From NCBI RefSeq assembly GCF_014190915.1, contig NZ_JACHVU010000003.1:496001-560000 (forward strand): a stretch of 64,000 nucleotides of DNA, read 5' to 3'. The position numbers and the translations under genes were made by a program. This stretch comes from Mycolicibacterium iranicum (GTDB taxonomy: Bacteria; Actinomycetota; Actinomycetes; Mycobacteriales; Mycobacteriaceae). A model generated the notes under the pieces. It was not told the origin of the DNA. It ran no database searches and worked only from the letters and a program-made list of their open reading frames with translations. This document shows, piece after piece, positions 1-11,258 of the stretch. Positions within the stretch are counted from its first letter, which is position 1. Every line of letters begins with the position of its first letter.

Positions 1-881
1 TAGAGCTCGTCCCAGCCCTGCTCGACGTAGTCGTTGAGCCATGCGGCGTGCTGGGCCAGATCGCTGGAGACGCGCACCGACTGGTGGACCTGCTCGACGG
101 TGACGTTCTCGCCGATGGTGTCGAACGCCTCCACGGTCTCGATATCCCACGACACCGGGGGAACGAACACGTTGTTGCGCCACTGGTCGTGGGCGATGGC
201 GGAGGCTTCCTCCTCGGTCGGCGCCCAGCTCAGGTGGATCTGCAGTCGCGCAGGCCCGCGACCGCCCGCGCCGCGGTAGGCGTCGAGCACCTCCTGCAGT
301 CGGTCGGCGGGTTGGTTGACGGTGATCAGCGCGTCGGCCCACGCGGCATGGCGTGCTGCGGTGGCCGGTGTGACCGCGGGGCCGACGAGGTCGGGGACGC
401 GGTCCGGCAGCGTCCACAGCCGCGCGCGGTTGACCTCGATCAGCCCCTCGTGGCTCACCTCCTCACCCCGCAGCAGCCGGCGGATCACGTCGACGCATTC
501 GACGAGGCGCTGATCCCTGACCTCCTTGCGGGGCCAGGCGTCGCCGGTGATCCGCTCGTTGGAGGCCTCACCCGATCCGAGGGCCGCCCAGAACCGCCCG
601 GGGAACATCTGGGCCAGCGTGGCGATCGCCTGCGCGATGATCGCCGGGTGGTACCGCTGACCGGGAGCGTTGACCACACCGAAGGGCAAATTGGTCGTCG
701 CCAGGGCGGCGCCGAGGAACGACCATGCGAAGCCCGACTCGTTCTGGCGTTCACTCCACGGACTGAAATGGTCCGAGGACATGCCGGCGGTGAAACCCGC
801 GCGTTCGGCGTGTTGAACATCACGCAGCAGCTGCGCCGGCGGAATCTGTTCGTGGGAGCAGTGGAAACCGATGACCGTCAT
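1..881 (-). CDS. LLM-class flavin-dependent oxidoreductase, C-terminal end cut by window edge
   Basis: Luciferase-like (TIM-barrel) flavin oxidoreductase, of the kind annotated as probable non-F420 flavinoid oxidoreductase; the substrate cannot be told. About 293 residues are visible and no stop is reached. Family-like segments are MSSDHFSPW (residues 34-42), RYHPAIIAQAIATL (76-89) and GRFWAALGSGEASNE (95-109). The ATG at 881 is followed directly by a typical strand-1 sequence (TVIGFHCSHEQ). It is divergent from ribC with only 43 bp between the starts, so the two may share a promoter region. A flavin enzyme beside riboflavin genes is suggestive, but a link is only inferred. Whether it uses FMN or F420 is not resolved. 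Confidence 0.8.
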   Translation of the reverse strand, partial: MTVIGFHCSHEQIPPAQLLRDVQHAERAGFTAGMSSDHFSPWSERQNESGFAWSFLGAALATTNLPFGVVNAPGQRYHPAIIAQAIATLAQMFPGRFWAALGSGEASNERITGDAWPRKEVRDQRLVECVDVIRRLLRGEEVSHEGLIEVNRARLWTLPDRVPDLVGPAVTPATAARHAAWADALITVNQPADRLQEVLDAYRGAGGRGPARLQIHLSWAPTEEEASAIAHDQWRNNVFVPPVSWDIETVEAFDTIGENVTVEQVHQSVRVSSDLAQHAAWLNDYVEQGWDEL

Positions 882-924
882 GGGCGCGGCATACCCGCTG
901 GCCGCGAAGTCTAGGCTGGTCTGC

Positions 925-1545
925 GTGTTCACCGGAATCGTCGAAGAGCTGGGCGAAGTGGTCGGCAAGGAGAACCTCGGCGACTCGGCCCGCCTGATGA
1001 TCCGCGGCCCGGTCGTGACCTCGGATGCCGGGCACGGCGACTCGATCGCCGTGAACGGCGTGTGCCTGACCGTCGTCGACGTGCTCGCCGACGGGTCGTT
1101 CACCGCCGACGTCATGGACGAGACGCTCAACCGCTCCAGCCTGCGCGGCGTGGACGTCGGCGCTCGCGTGAACCTGGAGCGCGCCGCGGCCCTCAACAGC
1201 CGCCTCGGCGGCCACATCGTCCAGGGCCACGTGGACGGCACCGGGCACGTCGTCTCCCGGACCCCGTCCGAGCACTGGACGGTGGTCCGGATCGCGCTGC
1301 CGGCCGCCCTGACCCGGTATGTCGTCCACAAGGGGTCGATCACGGTCGACGGGGTGTCGCTGACCGTGTCCGGGCTCGGACCCGACTGGTTCGAGGTGTC
1401 GCTGATCCCGACGACGCTGGGGCTGACCACCCTCGGTCACGCCGAGGTGGGTGCGCACGTCAACCTCGAGGTCGACGTCATCGCCAAGTACGTCGAGCGG
1501 TTGCTGACCCAGCAGAATGCGCCGACGGACCAGGACGCGTCCTGA
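925..1545 (+). CDS. ribC: Riboflavin synthase, alpha subunit
   Basis: Cytosolic enzyme that dismutates two 6,7-dimethyl-8-ribityllumazine molecules to riboflavin, the last step of the pathway. It has 206 residues with two homologous lumazine-binding repeats, about 1-97 and 98-195. The first begins with the family signature MFTGIVEELG and the second contains GGHIVQGHVDGTG. The GTG at 925 was chosen because it places MFTGIVEE at the N-terminus; an in-frame ATG at 871 would add 18 residues unlike the family and run into the divergent oxidoreductase start. First gene of ribC-ribBA-ribH. The 92-bp gap to ribBA is too short for a full FMN riboswitch and shows none of its conserved elements. Confidence 0.96.
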   Translation: MFTGIVEELGEVVGKENLGDSARLMIRGPVVTSDAGHGDSIAVNGVCLTVVDVLADGSFTADVMDETLNRSSLRGVDVGARVNLERAAALNSRLGGHIVQGHVDGTGHVVSRTPSEHWTVVRIALPAALTRYVVHKGSITVDGVSLTVSGLGPDWFEVSLIPTTLGLTTLGHAEVGAHVNLEVDVIAKYVERLLTQQNAPTDQDAS

Positions 1546-1637
1546 CCGGCGCGCAATAACCGGCGTCGTCCCGTGGTTCATACTGATGGGTATCGAACGT
1601 GGTTCCGGCGCCGGAACCGGCAAGGTGGTGGGTGAGG

Positions 1638-3867
<2,230 letters not shown>

Positions 3868-3873
3868 CGGGGA

Positions 3874-5802
3874 TCAGTTCACGTCACCGGTGACGGCACC
3901 CTCGCGGCGGGGGTCGGCGCCCCCGTCCCAGCCGGACTGCTCGCGCACGATCACCGACAGACCGCTGGACTGGTCGGCGAGGTCCACTTTGTGTCCGAGC
4001 GCGCGTAATCCCTGGACCAGCGGGTCGTGAGCGCCGTCGTCGCTGGTGTCGATGACCGGATGCTCACCGCCCACATTGGTTTCCGGTGAATTGTCCGCCC
4101 CGAAATCGACCATCGAGACCGCCTGCTGCGGGTCGAGGCCCCAATCGAGCATGCCCACCACCGACTTGACGACGAACTGGATGATCGTCGAGCCGCCGGG
4201 CGAGCCGGCCACCGCGTAGAGCTCCCGGGGTGCGCCGGGTTCTGCCGACGTGAAGATCAGCGTCGGCGCCATCGTGCTGCGCGGTCGCTTCCCCGGCTGC
4301 ACCCGGTTGGCCACCGGCACGCCGTCGGGCCCCGCGGGCTCGGCCGAGAAATCCGTCAGTTGGTTGTTCAGCAGGAACCCGTCGACCATGTGGAACGAAC
4401 CGAACGCCGACTCCACCGTCGTCGTCAGCGAGGCCGCGTTGCCCTGTTCGTCGACGATGCTGATGTGGCTGGTGCCGTGTTCCGGAGTCGGAGGCACCGG
4501 CGCCGCGGGCGGTCCGAACTTGCCCGGCTCGGCCTTGCCCATCGTGCGGTCGGAGGAGATGAGGGCTGAGCGTCCGGCCAGATAGTCGCTGCCCAACAGG
4601 GTTTCGGGGGTGCCGCCGGGCAGGGGCACGAAGTCGGTGTCGGCGACGTAGCGGTCCCGGTCGGCGTAGGCCAGCCTCTCCGCCTCGGAGATCAGGTGCA
4701 CGCCCATCACTGCGGGGCGTCCGCCGTTGCGGTCGACGTCGGTGGGCGCGTGCTCGCCCATCGGGAAGCGTTCGAGCATGCCCAGGGTCGCGGCGACCGC
4801 GATGCCGCCGGAGGACGGGGGCGGCATTCCGCAGATCTCCCTGCCGCGGTAGGCGGTGCACAACGGTTCGCGGACCTTGGCCGTGTAGCCGGCGAGATCC
4901 TCGACCGTCATCAGGCTCGGGGTGCGTCCCCCCGAGGTATCTGCCGCGGCCGCCACGATGTCGCGGGCGATGTCGCCGGTGTAGAACGCCTCGGGATCGG
5001 AAGCGATGGTGCTCAACGTCTTTGCGTAGCCCGGATTCGTGAGCGTGGTCTCGGTGTTCTTGGGGCTGCCGTCGGGGTTGAGGAAGTACGCGGCGGCGTC
5101 GGCGTCCGTGCGCAGCTTCGGGGCCGCAGCCGAGATCGCCGCGGCGAGCCGCGGACTGACGTCGAAACCGTCGTCGGCGAGTGCGATGGCCGGTGCGAAC
5201 AGATCACGCCACGGTGTGCGGCCGTGCTGGGCGTGCACGTCGGTCAGCATCCGCACGATCCCGGGCACCCCGATGGAGCGCCCCGAAGCGCGGGCATCCG
5301 GGACCGGTTCGGTCCGGTCGGTGTCCGACACCCACCGCAGATAGTTCTCGGTCGCCGCGGCGGGCGCGACCTCCCTGCCGTCGAAGGCCTGCACCGACTT
5401 CGTGGCGGCGTCGTAGTACAGCAGGAACCCGCCCCCGCCGATGCCGCTCGACTGCGGCTCGACCAGACCCAGGACCGCCTGCGCGGTGACGAGGGCGTCC
5501 GCGGCGGTCCCGCCGTCGCGCAGCACCTCGCACGCGGCCCGGGTGGCCAGCGGATTGGCGGTGGCCACCGCGTACGTCCTGGTCCGGACCGGGGTCATGT
5601 CGCTGCGGTAACCGGTCGCGGTCTCAGGTGCCGACGCGTCGCCCTCGCCGCCCGGTCGCGACTGCGGCGTGCCGTTGGCGACGATGTCGCACGGGCCCGG
5701 CGGCGCCGCGGGAGTGTCCTGTTCGCCGGAGCATCCGGCAGCGACCAGCGCGAGCCCCAGCAGCGGGGCGATCATTCGGCGGGTGGCCCGCGTCACTGCC
5801 AC
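3874..5802 (-). CDS. ggt: Gamma-glutamyltransferase, lipoprotein
   Basis: Ntn hydrolase that transfers or hydrolyses the gamma-glutamyl group of glutathione-like compounds, probably at the outer face of the membrane. It has 642 residues. The N-terminus MAVTRATRRMIAPLLGLALV is followed by AAGC, giving a lipobox with Cys24. The GGT fold begins near residue 75. Predicted nucleophile Thr444 lies in HGTSHISIVDEQGNAASLTTT, the self-cleavage site that makes large and small subunits. Mycobacteria use mycothiol and lack glutathione, so the natural substrate is unclear. In M. tuberculosis this position, as remembered, holds lprH and Rv1419, so this gene is a local difference. Its start is 44 bp from the divergent uvrC start. 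Confidence 0.93.
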   Translation of the reverse strand: MAVTRATRRMIAPLLGLALVAAGCSGEQDTPAAPPGPCDIVANGTPQSRPGGEGDASAPETATGYRSDMTPVRTRTYAVATANPLATRAACEVLRDGGTAADALVTAQAVLGLVEPQSSGIGGGGFLLYYDAATKSVQAFDGREVAPAAATENYLRWVSDTDRTEPVPDARASGRSIGVPGIVRMLTDVHAQHGRTPWRDLFAPAIALADDGFDVSPRLAAAISAAAPKLRTDADAAAYFLNPDGSPKNTETTLTNPGYAKTLSTIASDPEAFYTGDIARDIVAAAADTSGGRTPSLMTVEDLAGYTAKVREPLCTAYRGREICGMPPPSSGGIAVAATLGMLERFPMGEHAPTDVDRNGGRPAVMGVHLISEAERLAYADRDRYVADTDFVPLPGGTPETLLGSDYLAGRSALISSDRTMGKAEPGKFGPPAAPVPPTPEHGTSHISIVDEQGNAASLTTTVESAFGSFHMVDGFLLNNQLTDFSAEPAGPDGVPVANRVQPGKRPRSTMAPTLIFTSAEPGAPRELYAVAGSPGGSTIIQFVVKSVVGMLDWGLDPQQAVSMVDFGADNSPETNVGGEHPVIDTSDDGAHDPLVQGLRALGHKVDLADQSSGLSVIVREQSGWDGGADPRREGAVTGDVN

Positions 5803-5846
5803 GGTAGTGGCTCTACCCCGTCAGGGCTCGGCAGTAACCTGGGACC

Positions 5847-7946
5847 GTGCCCGATCCAGCGACGTACCGACCCGCTCCCGGGTCCATCCCCGTCGAACCG
5901 GGCGTCTACCGATTCCGCGACCCGCACGGCCGGGTGATCTACGTCGGAAAGGCCAAGAGTCTGCGCAGCAGGCTCAACTCGTATTTCGCCGACCTGTCGG
6001 GGCTGGCCCCCAGGACGCGGCAGATGGTGACCACCGCCGGGAGCGTGGAATGGACGGTCGTCACCACCGAGGTCGAGGCGCTGCAGCTCGAATACACCTG
6101 GATCAAGGAGTTCGATCCGCGCTTCAACATCCGGTACCGCGACGACAAGTCCTACCCGGTGCTGGCGGTGACCCTCAACGAGGAGTATCCGCGCCTCAAG
6201 GTCTACCGCGGTCCGCGTCGCAAGGGCGTCCGCTACTTCGGTCCCTACTCCCACGCCTGGGCGATCCGCGAAACCCTGGACCTGCTGACCAGGGTGTTCC
6301 CGGCCCGCACGTGTTCGAACGGAGTATTTAAGCGGCACAGCCAGATTGACCGGCCGTGCCTGCTCGGCTACATCGACAAGTGCTCGGCGCCGTGCGTGGG
6401 CCGCGTCGACGCCGAGGAACACCGCCGGATCGTGCTGGATTTCTGTGACTTCCTCGCGGGCAAGACCGACCGATTGATCCGCGAGATGGAACACCAGATG
6501 TCCGCCGCATCCGAGGAGCTCGACTTCGAGCGGGCCGCCCGACTGCGCGACAACATCGGAGCGATGCGCCGCGCGATGGAGAAGCAGACCGTGGTGTTCG
6601 GCGACGGCACCGACGCCGACGTGGTCGCCTTCGCCGATGACGAGCTGGAGGCCGCGGTCCAGGTGTTCCACGTCCGCGGTGGCCGGGTGCGCGGTCAGCG
6701 CGGCTGGATCATCGAGAAGTCCGGTGAGCCAGGCGAATCCACGCTGGAGTATCTGGTCGAACAGTTCCTGACCCAGTTCTACGGCGACCAGGCCGAACTC
6801 GGGGGTGCCAGCGACGGCGGGGGAGACGAGGCCACCAACCCCGTGCCCCGGCAGGTCCTTGTCCCGGTTCTGCCCGAGACCGCCGAGGAACTCGAGACAT
6901 GGCTGTGCCAGCTGCGAGGCTCGCGGGTGGCCCTGCGGGTGCCCCAGCGCGGCGACAAGCGGGCGCTGGCCGAGACCGTCAAGCGCAACGCCGAGCAGGC
7001 GCTCAACCAGCACAAGCTCAAGCGCGCCGGTGACTTCACGGCGAGAAGCGCTGCGCTGCAGAGCATCCAGGACGCCCTCGGTCTCCAGGACGCCCCGCTG
7101 CGGATCGAATGCGTGGACATCAGCCACGTACAGGGCACCGACGTCGTCGCATCGCTGGTGGTGTTCGAGGACGGGTTGCCCCGCAAATCCGACTACCGGC
7201 ATTACGCGATCAGGGAGGCCGCGGGCGACGGCCGGTCCGACGACGTGGCCTCGATCGCCGAGGTGACCCGGCGCCGGTTCTACCGCCACCTGCGCGACGC
7301 CGAGGAGGCCGCGGAACCGGCCCACGAGGACCGGCGGCCCGGACGGTTCGCCTACCCGCCCAACCTGTTCGTCGTCGACGGCGGCGCCCCTCAGGTCAAC
7401 GCGGCCCAGGCGGTGCTCGACGACATGGGGATCACCGACGTCGCGGTCATCGGGCTGGCCAAACGGCTCGAAGAGGTGTGGGTGCCCGCCGAACCGGATC
7501 CGATCATCTTCCCGCGCAACAGCGACGGGCTGTACCTGCTGCAGCGCGTCCGCGACGAGGCGCACCGGTTCGCGATCTCCTACCACCGCAGCAAGCGCTC
7601 CAAGCGGATGACCGCGTCGGCGCTGGACTCGGTGCGTGGGCTCGGCGAACACCGGCGCAAGGCCCTGGTCACCCATTTCGGGTCGCTGGCGCGGTTGAAG
7701 CAGGCCAGCGTGGAGGAGATCACCGCGGTCCCCGGGATCGGGGCCGCGACCGCGAGAGCCGTCCTGGAGGCCCTCGGCGTCGAGACAGTGCCCGTTTCAG
7801 GGCCCGTTCCGGTGCCTGTTCCAGTTCCTCTTTCGGTGCCCGTTTCGGCGCCCGACTCAGGGCCTGACTCGGGGCCTGTCTCAGGGCCTGATTCGGGAGC
7901 GCCCGAAGCCGTTATCGGCAATGATCAGAGCAGGATATCGGGATGA
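5847..7946 (+). CDS. uvrC: Excinuclease ABC subunit C with a tandem-repeat C-terminal tail
   Basis: Makes both incisions around bulky DNA lesions with UvrAB. It has 699 residues. Domains in order are GIY-YIG nuclease (about 16-95, [20 protein letters not shown]), UVR motif (about 210-246, [16 protein letters not shown]), UvrC RNase-H-like nuclease (about 260-560, with CVDISHVQG and [15 protein letters not shown]), and tandem helix-hairpin-helix (about 590-640, [16 protein letters not shown]). GTG start at 5847. The last 50 residues are an added V/D-S-G-P-rich tail built from 12-bp repeats; the remembered M. tuberculosis protein (646 aa) ends close to the HhH domain. The TGA overlaps the rapZ ATG. 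Confidence 0.97.
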   Translation: MPDPATYRPAPGSIPVEPGVYRFRDPHGRVIYVGKAKSLRSRLNSYFADLSGLAPRTRQMVTTAGSVEWTVVTTEVEALQLEYTWIKEFDPRFNIRYRDDKSYPVLAVTLNEEYPRLKVYRGPRRKGVRYFGPYSHAWAIRETLDLLTRVFPARTCSNGVFKRHSQIDRPCLLGYIDKCSAPCVGRVDAEEHRRIVLDFCDFLAGKTDRLIREMEHQMSAASEELDFERAARLRDNIGAMRRAMEKQTVVFGDGTDADVVAFADDELEAAVQVFHVRGGRVRGQRGWIIEKSGEPGESTLEYLVEQFLTQFYGDQAELGGASDGGGDEATNPVPRQVLVPVLPETAEELETWLCQLRGSRVALRVPQRGDKRALAETVKRNAEQALNQHKLKRAGDFTARSAALQSIQDALGLQDAPLRIECVDISHVQGTDVVASLVVFEDGLPRKSDYRHYAIREAAGDGRSDDVASIAEVTRRRFYRHLRDAEEAAEPAHEDRRPGRFAYPPNLFVVDGGAPQVNAAQAVLDDMGITDVAVIGLAKRLEEVWVPAEPDPIIFPRNSDGLYLLQRVRDEAHRFAISYHRSKRSKRMTASALDSVRGLGEHRRKALVTHFGSLARLKQASVEEITAVPGIGAATARAVLEALGVETVPVSGPVPVPVPVPLSVPVSAPDSGPDSGPVSGPDSGAPEAVIGNDQSRISG
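7794..7901 (+). repeat. Nine degenerate 12-bp tandem repeats inside the 3' end of uvrC
   Basis: Nine consecutive 12-bp units such as GTTTCAGGGCCC, GACTCAGGGCCT and GATTCGGGAGCG, all in the uvrC frame. They encode tetrapeptides of the type [12 protein letters not shown] (residues 650-685). A non-multiple-of-3 change would be needed to break the frame, so copy number could vary without harming the protein. Confidence 0.9.
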
Positions 7947-8872
7947 CAGAGCAGGGCATGCACGAGGAACTGCGTGGGGGCAGCGGCGCCGCCGAGAGCG
8001 GGGAAGCCAACGAGATAGACGTGGTACTCGTCACGGGCCTGTCCGGGGCCGGACGGGGCACCGCGGCCAAGGTGCTCGAGGACCTGGGCTGGTACGTCGC
8101 CGACAACCTCCCGCCGGAACTGCTCGCCCGCATGGTCGACCTCGGGCTGGCGGCCGGTTCGCGCATCACCCAGCTCGCTGCGGTGATGGACGTCCGCTCA
8201 CGCGGCTTCACCGGCGACCTCGACTGGGTCCGTAATGAGCTGGCCACCCGCAACATCGTGCCCAGGGTGGTGTTCCTCGAAGCTTCGGACGACATCCTGG
8301 TGCGCCGCTACGAGCAGAACCGGCGCAGTCACCCGCTGCAGGGCAATCAGACGCTCGCCGAGGGCATCGCCGCCGAACGCACGATGCTGGCCCCGGTGCG
8401 TGCGTCTGCGGACCTGGTGATCGACACGTCGTCGCTGTCCGTGCACGGGCTGCGCGACGCGGTCGAGCGGGCCTTCGCCGCGGAGACCGTCGCCCACACC
8501 AATGTCACCGTCGAATCCTTCGGCTACAAGTACGGCCTGCCGATGGACGCCGACACCGTGATGGACGTCCGCTTCCTCCCCAATCCCCACTGGGTCGACA
8601 GCCTGCGTCCCCACACGGGCCAGAATGTCGAAGTTCGTGACTACGTGCTCGGCCAACCCGGCGCGGTGGAGTTCCTCGACTCCTACCATCAGCTGTTGAC
8701 CGTCGTCATCGACGGGTACCGCCGGGAGGGGAAGCGCTACATGACCGTCGCGATCGGCTGCACGGGCGGTAAGCATCGCAGCGTGGCGATGGCCGAAGCC
8801 CTGGCCGAGCGCCTGCAGAGTGGCGCGGCCCTCACGGTGCGGGTCCTGCACCGGGATCTGGGCCGCGAATGA
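7943..8872 (+). CDS. rapZ: RNase adapter RapZ-like nucleotide-binding protein
   Basis: P-loop protein of the RapZ/YvcJ family. In E. coli, RapZ links amino-sugar levels to small-RNA decay; in actinobacteria the role is not established. It has 309 residues. The N-terminal P-loop is GLSGAGRGT (32-40), with arginine where a lysine is usual. The C-terminal domain contains [27 protein letters not shown] and the phosphate/sugar-binding-like [20 protein letters not shown] start overlaps the uvrC stop, and the TGA overlaps the yvcK ATG. The uvrC-rapZ-yvcK-whiA order is conserved across Gram-positive bacteria. Confidence 0.95.
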   Translation: MTEQGMHEELRGGSGAAESGEANEIDVVLVTGLSGAGRGTAAKVLEDLGWYVADNLPPELLARMVDLGLAAGSRITQLAAVMDVRSRGFTGDLDWVRNELATRNIVPRVVFLEASDDILVRRYEQNRRSHPLQGNQTLAEGIAAERTMLAPVRASADLVIDTSSLSVHGLRDAVERAFAAETVAHTNVTVESFGYKYGLPMDADTVMDVRFLPNPHWVDSLRPHTGQNVEVRDYVLGQPGAVEFLDSYHQLLTVVIDGYRREGKRYMTVAIGCTGGKHRSVAMAEALAERLQSGAALTVRVLHRDLGRE

Positions 8873-10011
8873 GTCCACGCATCGTTGCGCTGGGCGGCGG
8901 GCACGGCCTCTATGCCACGCTGTCGGCGGCACGCCGGCTGACACCGCACGTCACCGCGATCGTCACCGTCGCCGACGACGGGGGCTCCTCGGGACGGCTC
9001 CGCAGCGAACTCGACGTCGTCCCGCCCGGCGATCTGCGAATGGCGTTGGCGGCGTTGGCTTCCGACAGCCCGCACGGTCGGTTGTGGGCCACCATCATCC
9101 AGCACCGCTTCGGCGGCAGCGGCGCGCTGGCCGGCCACCCGATCGGCAACCTGCTCCTGGCCGGACTCAACGAGGTGCTCGCCGACCCGGTCGCCGCGCT
9201 CGACGAGTTGGGCAGGATCCTCGGCGTCAAGGGACGCGTGCTACCGATGTGCCCCGTCGGGCTCGGCATCGAAGCCGATGTCGTCGGGCTGGAGTCCGAT
9301 CCGCGGGTCAGCCGGTCGATCCGGGGACAGGTGGCGATCGCCACGACGGTGGGCAAGGTGCGCAGGGTGCGTCTGCTGCCCGGGGATCCGCCCGCGACGC
9401 ACCAGGCCATCGACGCGATCATGAACGCCGACGTGGTCGTGCTCGGGCCGGGTTCGTGGTTCACCAGCGTCATCCCGCACGTCCTGGTGCCCCAGCTGGC
9501 CGCGGCGCTGCAGGCCACCACCGCGCGGCGTGCGCTGGTGCTGAACCTGGTCGCCGAGCCCGGAGAGACTGCGGGCTTCTCGGTGGAACGGCACATCCAC
9601 GTGCTGGCGCAACACGCGCCGGGCTTCACCGTGCACGACATCATCGTCGACTCGGCCCGGGTGCCCAGCGATCGGGAACGCGACCAACTGCGCCGCACCG
9701 CGACGATCCTCGACGCCCACGTCGAGTTCGCCGACGTCTCCAGACCTGGTACACCTTTACATGACCCGGCGAGGCTGGCCGCGGCGCTGGAGGGGGTCCG
9801 CAGGCGGGGCATGGCGCCCGGCGGAGCGGGTCGGCCCGTAGCGGGCTCGACCGTGCCGACCCCGACGGTGCCGCCCGCCCCGACGGTGCCGCCCAGGACG
9901 GCAGTGCCGCCCAACACGGCAGTGCCGCCCACTACGGCAGTGCCGCCCAACACGGCAGTGCCGCCGACGTCGACAGTGAACGGACCGAGAGGTGACGACC
10001 CGTGGCGATGA
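8869..10011 (+). CDS. yvcK: YvcK/CuvA family gluconeogenesis and cell-morphology factor
   Basis: UDP-sugar-binding protein of the YvcK (CofD-like fold) family; the M. tuberculosis homologue CuvA (Rv1422) affects nutrient use, cell shape and peptidoglycan and is phosphorylated by PknB. It has 380 residues. The N-terminal loop is [12 protein letters not shown], followed by [12 protein letters not shown] and [30 protein letters not shown] is near the middle. The catalytic domain ends near residue 315. The tail (333-370) consists of T/A-V-P-P-x-x repeats, followed by GPRGDDPWR. The last 10 bp overlap the whiA start. Confidence 0.94.
   Translation: MSPRIVALGGGHGLYATLSAARRLTPHVTAIVTVADDGGSSGRLRSELDVVPPGDLRMALAALASDSPHGRLWATIIQHRFGGSGALAGHPIGNLLLAGLNEVLADPVAALDELGRILGVKGRVLPMCPVGLGIEADVVGLESDPRVSRSIRGQVAIATTVGKVRRVRLLPGDPPATHQAIDAIMNADVVVLGPGSWFTSVIPHVLVPQLAAALQATTARRALVLNLVAEPGETAGFSVERHIHVLAQHAPGFTVHDIIVDSARVPSDRERDQLRRTATILDAHVEFADVSRPGTPLHDPARLAAALEGVRRRGMAPGGAGRPVAGSTVPTPTVPPAPTVPPRTAVPPNTAVPPTTAVPPNTAVPPTSTVNGPRGDDPWR
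9865..9972 (+). repeat. Six 18-bp tandem repeats in the 3' end of yvcK
   Basis: Six consecutive 18-bp units (for example GCAGTGCCGCCCAACACG, present twice exactly) in the yvcK frame, encoding [30 protein letters not shown] and AVPPTS (residues 333-368). They sit just before the terminal GDDPWR motif. Confidence 0.93.
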
Positions 10012-10985
10012 CAGCCGAGGTCAAGGATGAACTCAGCCGGTTGGTGGTCAACTCGGTGAGTGCTCGTCGTGCCGAGGTGGCCTCGCTGCTGCGCTTCGCC
10101 GGCGGTCTGCACATCGTGTCCGGACGGGTGGTCGTCGAGGCCGAGGTCGACCTGGGGATCATCGCGCGCCGGCTGCGCAAGGACATTTACGACCTGTACG
10201 GCTACAACGCGGTGGTGCACGTGCTCTCGGCCAGCGGCATCCGCAAGAGCACCCGCTATGTGGTGCGCGTGGCCAAGGACGGCGAAGCGCTGGCCCGCCA
10301 GACCGGCCTGCTGGACCTGCGCGGGCGCCCGGTGCGTGGCCTGCCGGCCCAGGTGGTCGGCGGCAGCGTCGCCGATTCCGAAGCCGCTTGGCGTGGAGCG
10401 TTTTTGGCGCACGGGTCGCTGACCGAGCCCGGCCGCTCCTCGGCTCTGGAGGTGAGCTGCCCGGGCCCGGAGGCGGCGCTGGCGCTGGTGGGCGCAGCCC
10501 GTCGCCTCGGTGTCAGCGCCAAGGCCCGCGAGGTGCGTGGCAGCGACCGTGTCGTGGTCCGCGACGGTGAGGCGATCGGGGCCCTGTTGACCCGGATGGG
10601 TGCGCAGGACACCCGGCTCACGTGGGAGGAACGGCGGATGCGCCGCGAGGTGCGCGCCACGGCGAACCGCCTCGCGAACTTCGACGACGCGAACCTGCGA
10701 CGGTCGGCCCGCGCCGCGGTCGCCGCGGCCGCCCGGGTGGAACGCGCCCTGGAGATCCTGGGCGACACGGTGCCCGACCACCTCGCCGCCGCGGGCAGTC
10801 TGCGCGTGGCCCACCGCCAGGCCTCGCTGGAAGAACTGGGTCGTCTCGCCGACCCTCCGATGACCAAAGATGCTGTCGCAGGACGTATTCGGCGTCTGTT
10901 GTCCATGGCCGACCGGAAGGCCAAACAGGACGGCATCCCCGACACCGAGTCGGCGGTCACGCCCGACCTGCTCGAGGACGCGTAG
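10002..10985 (+). CDS. whiA: Sporulation/division regulator WhiA
   Basis: DNA-binding protein with a LAGLIDADG-like N-terminal domain and a C-terminal helix-turn-helix; in Streptomyces it acts with WhiB to turn on division genes. It has 327 residues and starts [16 protein letters not shown] from GTG 10002. The homing-endonuclease-like part covers about 20-215 ([20 protein letters not shown]). The HTH region near 235-315 includes [23 protein letters not shown]. It overlaps the end of yvcK by 10 bp and is probably the last gene of the uvrC operon. Confidence 0.97.
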   Translation: MAMTAEVKDELSRLVVNSVSARRAEVASLLRFAGGLHIVSGRVVVEAEVDLGIIARRLRKDIYDLYGYNAVVHVLSASGIRKSTRYVVRVAKDGEALARQTGLLDLRGRPVRGLPAQVVGGSVADSEAAWRGAFLAHGSLTEPGRSSALEVSCPGPEAALALVGAARRLGVSAKAREVRGSDRVVVRDGEAIGALLTRMGAQDTRLTWEERRMRREVRATANRLANFDDANLRRSARAAVAAAARVERALEILGDTVPDHLAAAGSLRVAHRQASLEELGRLADPPMTKDAVAGRIRRLLSMADRKAKQDGIPDTESAVTPDLLEDA

Positions 10986-11065
10986 CGAGCAGCGTGTCGA
11001 GCGCTGTGCGGTCGAGCACGCGAAACGTGGTCTTCGACGTGCCTGATCACCTGGGCGGACGCGGC

Positions 11066-11191
11066 CTAGATGACGCGCTGGGCGCTGTCGGCGATCTCGC
11101 TGGGCGCGACCAGCCGCAACTCGGTGAGCAACGTGATGGCCCGCGTGATGTCGTCTTCGAGAACGCCGGTGATCCGCACGACCCTGAACAT
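11066..11191 (-). CDS. Possible 41-aa ORF downstream of the ThrE-like gene
   Basis: The 273-bp gap between whiA and the ThrE-like gene holds a short minus-strand frame, MFRVVRITGVLEDDITRAI..., ending in TAG at 11066. The frame is open upstream of the ATG (SPALHPALPDKLTRLAV), so it could be the tail of a decayed gene, a short protein, or chance. Its composition (LLTELRLVAPSEIADSAQ) looks protein-like, but I recognise no family and no clear ribosome site. It follows the exporter gene on the same strand. Confidence 0.25.
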   Translation of the reverse strand: MFRVVRITGVLEDDITRAITLLTELRLVAPSEIADSAQRVI

Positions 11192-11258
11192 GACCGCCAG
11201 CCGGGTCAGCTTGTCGGGGAGGGCGGGGTGCAGGGCTGGTGACCGGGGCGGATTGCCG

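Noticed and set aside
871..924. 18-codon N-terminal extension of riboflavin synthase
   Set aside because: The extra residues do not resemble the family, whose proteins begin MFTGIVEE, which fits GTG 925.
1546..1637. FMN riboswitch between ribC and ribBA
   Set aside because: Gap of 92 bp is too short and lacks the conserved RFN segments.
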